A DNA stretch of 5,705 nucleotides from Bacteroidetes bacterium UBA5543 (GTDB lineage Bacteria; Bacteroidota; Bacteroidia; Chitinophagales; Chitinophagaceae), in contig DINJ01000174.1 of the NCBI GenBank assembly GCA_002423665.1, forward strand, positions 20,941-26,645, given 5' to 3'. The notes under the pieces were generated by a model. It saw only the letters and a program-made list of their open reading frames with translations. It was not told the DNA's origin and searched no databases. Shown here in pieces: positions 5,443 through 5,705 of the stretch (position 1 is its first letter; each line of letters starts with the position of its first letter). Made by a program: the position numbers and the translations under genes.

Positions 5443-5478
5443 ATGTATTCAATTTTGACATCAAAAATGTATTCGATT
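5443..5478. repeat. paired direct repeats ATGTATTCRATT, possible integrase arm sites
   Basis: ATGTATTCAATT (5443-5454) and ATGTATTCGATT (5467-5478) lie 24 bases apart, start to start, on the same strand. Between and overlapping them is the palindrome TTTTGA-CA-TCAAAA (5453-5466). A third copy is at 5244-5255, and a shorter inverted match (GAATACA) is at 5625-5631. Spaced direct repeats beside an integrase gene fit arm-type binding sites, though binding is inferred. Confidence 0.5.
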
Positions 5479-5486
5479 CATGACAT

Positions 5487-5504
5487 ATACCTACTATCAT
5501 ATTC
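5487..5504 (+). repeat. CCTACTATC motif, copy 2, in the integrase control region
   Basis: ATACCTACTATCATATTC matches copy 1 at 3619-3636 in 15 of 18 bases. A weaker relative, ATACTTACTACGAT, lies at 5417-5430 (11 of 14). This copy runs into the inverted repeat ACTATCAT/ATCATAGT (5493-5513). Confidence 0.4.
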
Positions 5505-5559
5505 AATCATAGTCAACCAATTACCGCAACGTATATTATTATAGAATTCCATACAGGAA

Positions 5560-5579
5560 AACATGATTGAAATCATGTT
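5560..5579. promoter_or_regulatory. 20-base palindrome, operator-like
   Basis: AACATGATT (5560-5568) and AATCATGTT (5571-5579) are perfect inverted arms around GA. No T tract follows, so a protein-binding site is more likely than a terminator. The bound protein is unknown. Confidence 0.4.
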
Positions 5580-5660
5580 AAGTAAGGCACATGCTATGTA
5601 AAGTGCTAATGGAATACTAAAGTTGAATACAAAAAATGTTGTACCTATATTGTACCAAAC

Positions 5661-5687
5661 AAAAAAGCCGACCTCGAAAGATCGGCT
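5661..5687 (-). terminator. factor-independent terminator of a leftward gene beyond the right edge
   Basis: AGCCGA (5666-5671) pairs with TCGGCT (5682-5687), with two further pairs possible inside, and on the minus strand a run of six T's (5661-5666) follows the stem. It would end a leftward transcript coming from outside the window to the right. That gene is probably either the chromosomal neighbour of the element or its next gene. Confidence 0.6.
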
Positions 5688-5705
5688 GTAATCCGTGCCC
5701 CGGGC

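Larger units (their letters stand above)
5231..5705. other. non-coding integrase control and probable attachment region
   Basis: No credible gene was found in these 475 bases on either strand. The region holds a weak integrase promoter, two strong hairpins, three copies of an ATGTATTCRATT repeat, a CCTACTATC motif, and inverted repeats at 5453-5466 (TTTTGA-CA-TCAAAA), 5493-5513 (ACTATCAT, 5-base gap, ATCATAGT, 7 of 8 paired) and 5560-5579. Such density is typical of the region upstream of an integrase gene, where recombinase arm sites and accessory protein sites lie. The exact crossover point cannot be placed without the other end of the element. Confidence 0.6.

Noticed and set aside
5688..5705. 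Possible tRNA or attachment-site gene end at the right edge
   Set aside because: Only 18 bases remain after the terminator. No CCA end, T-arm or recognisable tRNA sequence is visible.

Overview
This window looks like one end of an integrated mobile element in a moderately AT-rich bacterium, most likely a proteobacterium. The host guess rests only on the style of the integrase and the accessory genes. No rRNA, tRNA or housekeeping gene is present to fix the host, and I cannot name a genus. The leftmost 530 bases are clearly more AT-rich than the rest (32 G/C in the first 120 bases, against 29 in 60 in a sampled stretch of the integrase gene). They carry two small unrecognised genes, at least one of them membrane-anchored, which look like cargo of a different origin.

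Layout, left to right. Positions 3-212 (+) hold the 3' end of a membrane protein gene cut by the window edge. Positions 249-527 (+) hold a small single-pass membrane protein gene behind a good ribosome binding site. Then comes a leftward (minus) block, read from right to left: a small winged-helix, excisionase-like protein (3306-3503), a Toprim primase-like protein with degraded active-site residues (2299-3270), an ArdC-type antirestriction protein with an intact HExxH zinc site (1215-2144), and a DUF2958 protein (539-922). A small plus-strand gene of unknown function (3739-3933) lies divergent from this block. The minus-strand tyrosine recombinase gene follows (3956-5230). The last 475 bases (5231-5705) have no gene. 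They are packed with terminator hairpins, palindromes and short direct repeats, as expected of an integrase control and attachment region.

How the parts fit. The integrase and the small DNA-binding protein would handle integration and excision. The Toprim protein, ArdC and the DUF2958 protein form an accessory set often seen on transferable elements. ArdC is expected to protect incoming DNA from restriction. No relaxase, replication initiator or oriT was recognised, so any transfer functions lie outside the window or come from a helper.

The most striking observation is a pair of large, related foldback elements, one just upstream of ardC (2175-2309) and one just upstream of the DUF2958 gene (946-1085). 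They share architecture and a nearly identical loop sequence (GGxTGGGCxGGTGAAT), and each carries a C-GNA-G triloop hairpin on the plus strand. The plus strand is the template strand for both genes. They may be a structured RNA family (the context resembles the published radC motif) or single-strand DNA promoters of the kind that switch on anti-restriction genes as a plasmid enters a new cell. A terminator directly after ardC implies that the DUF2958 gene needs its own start signal, which its copy of the element could supply.
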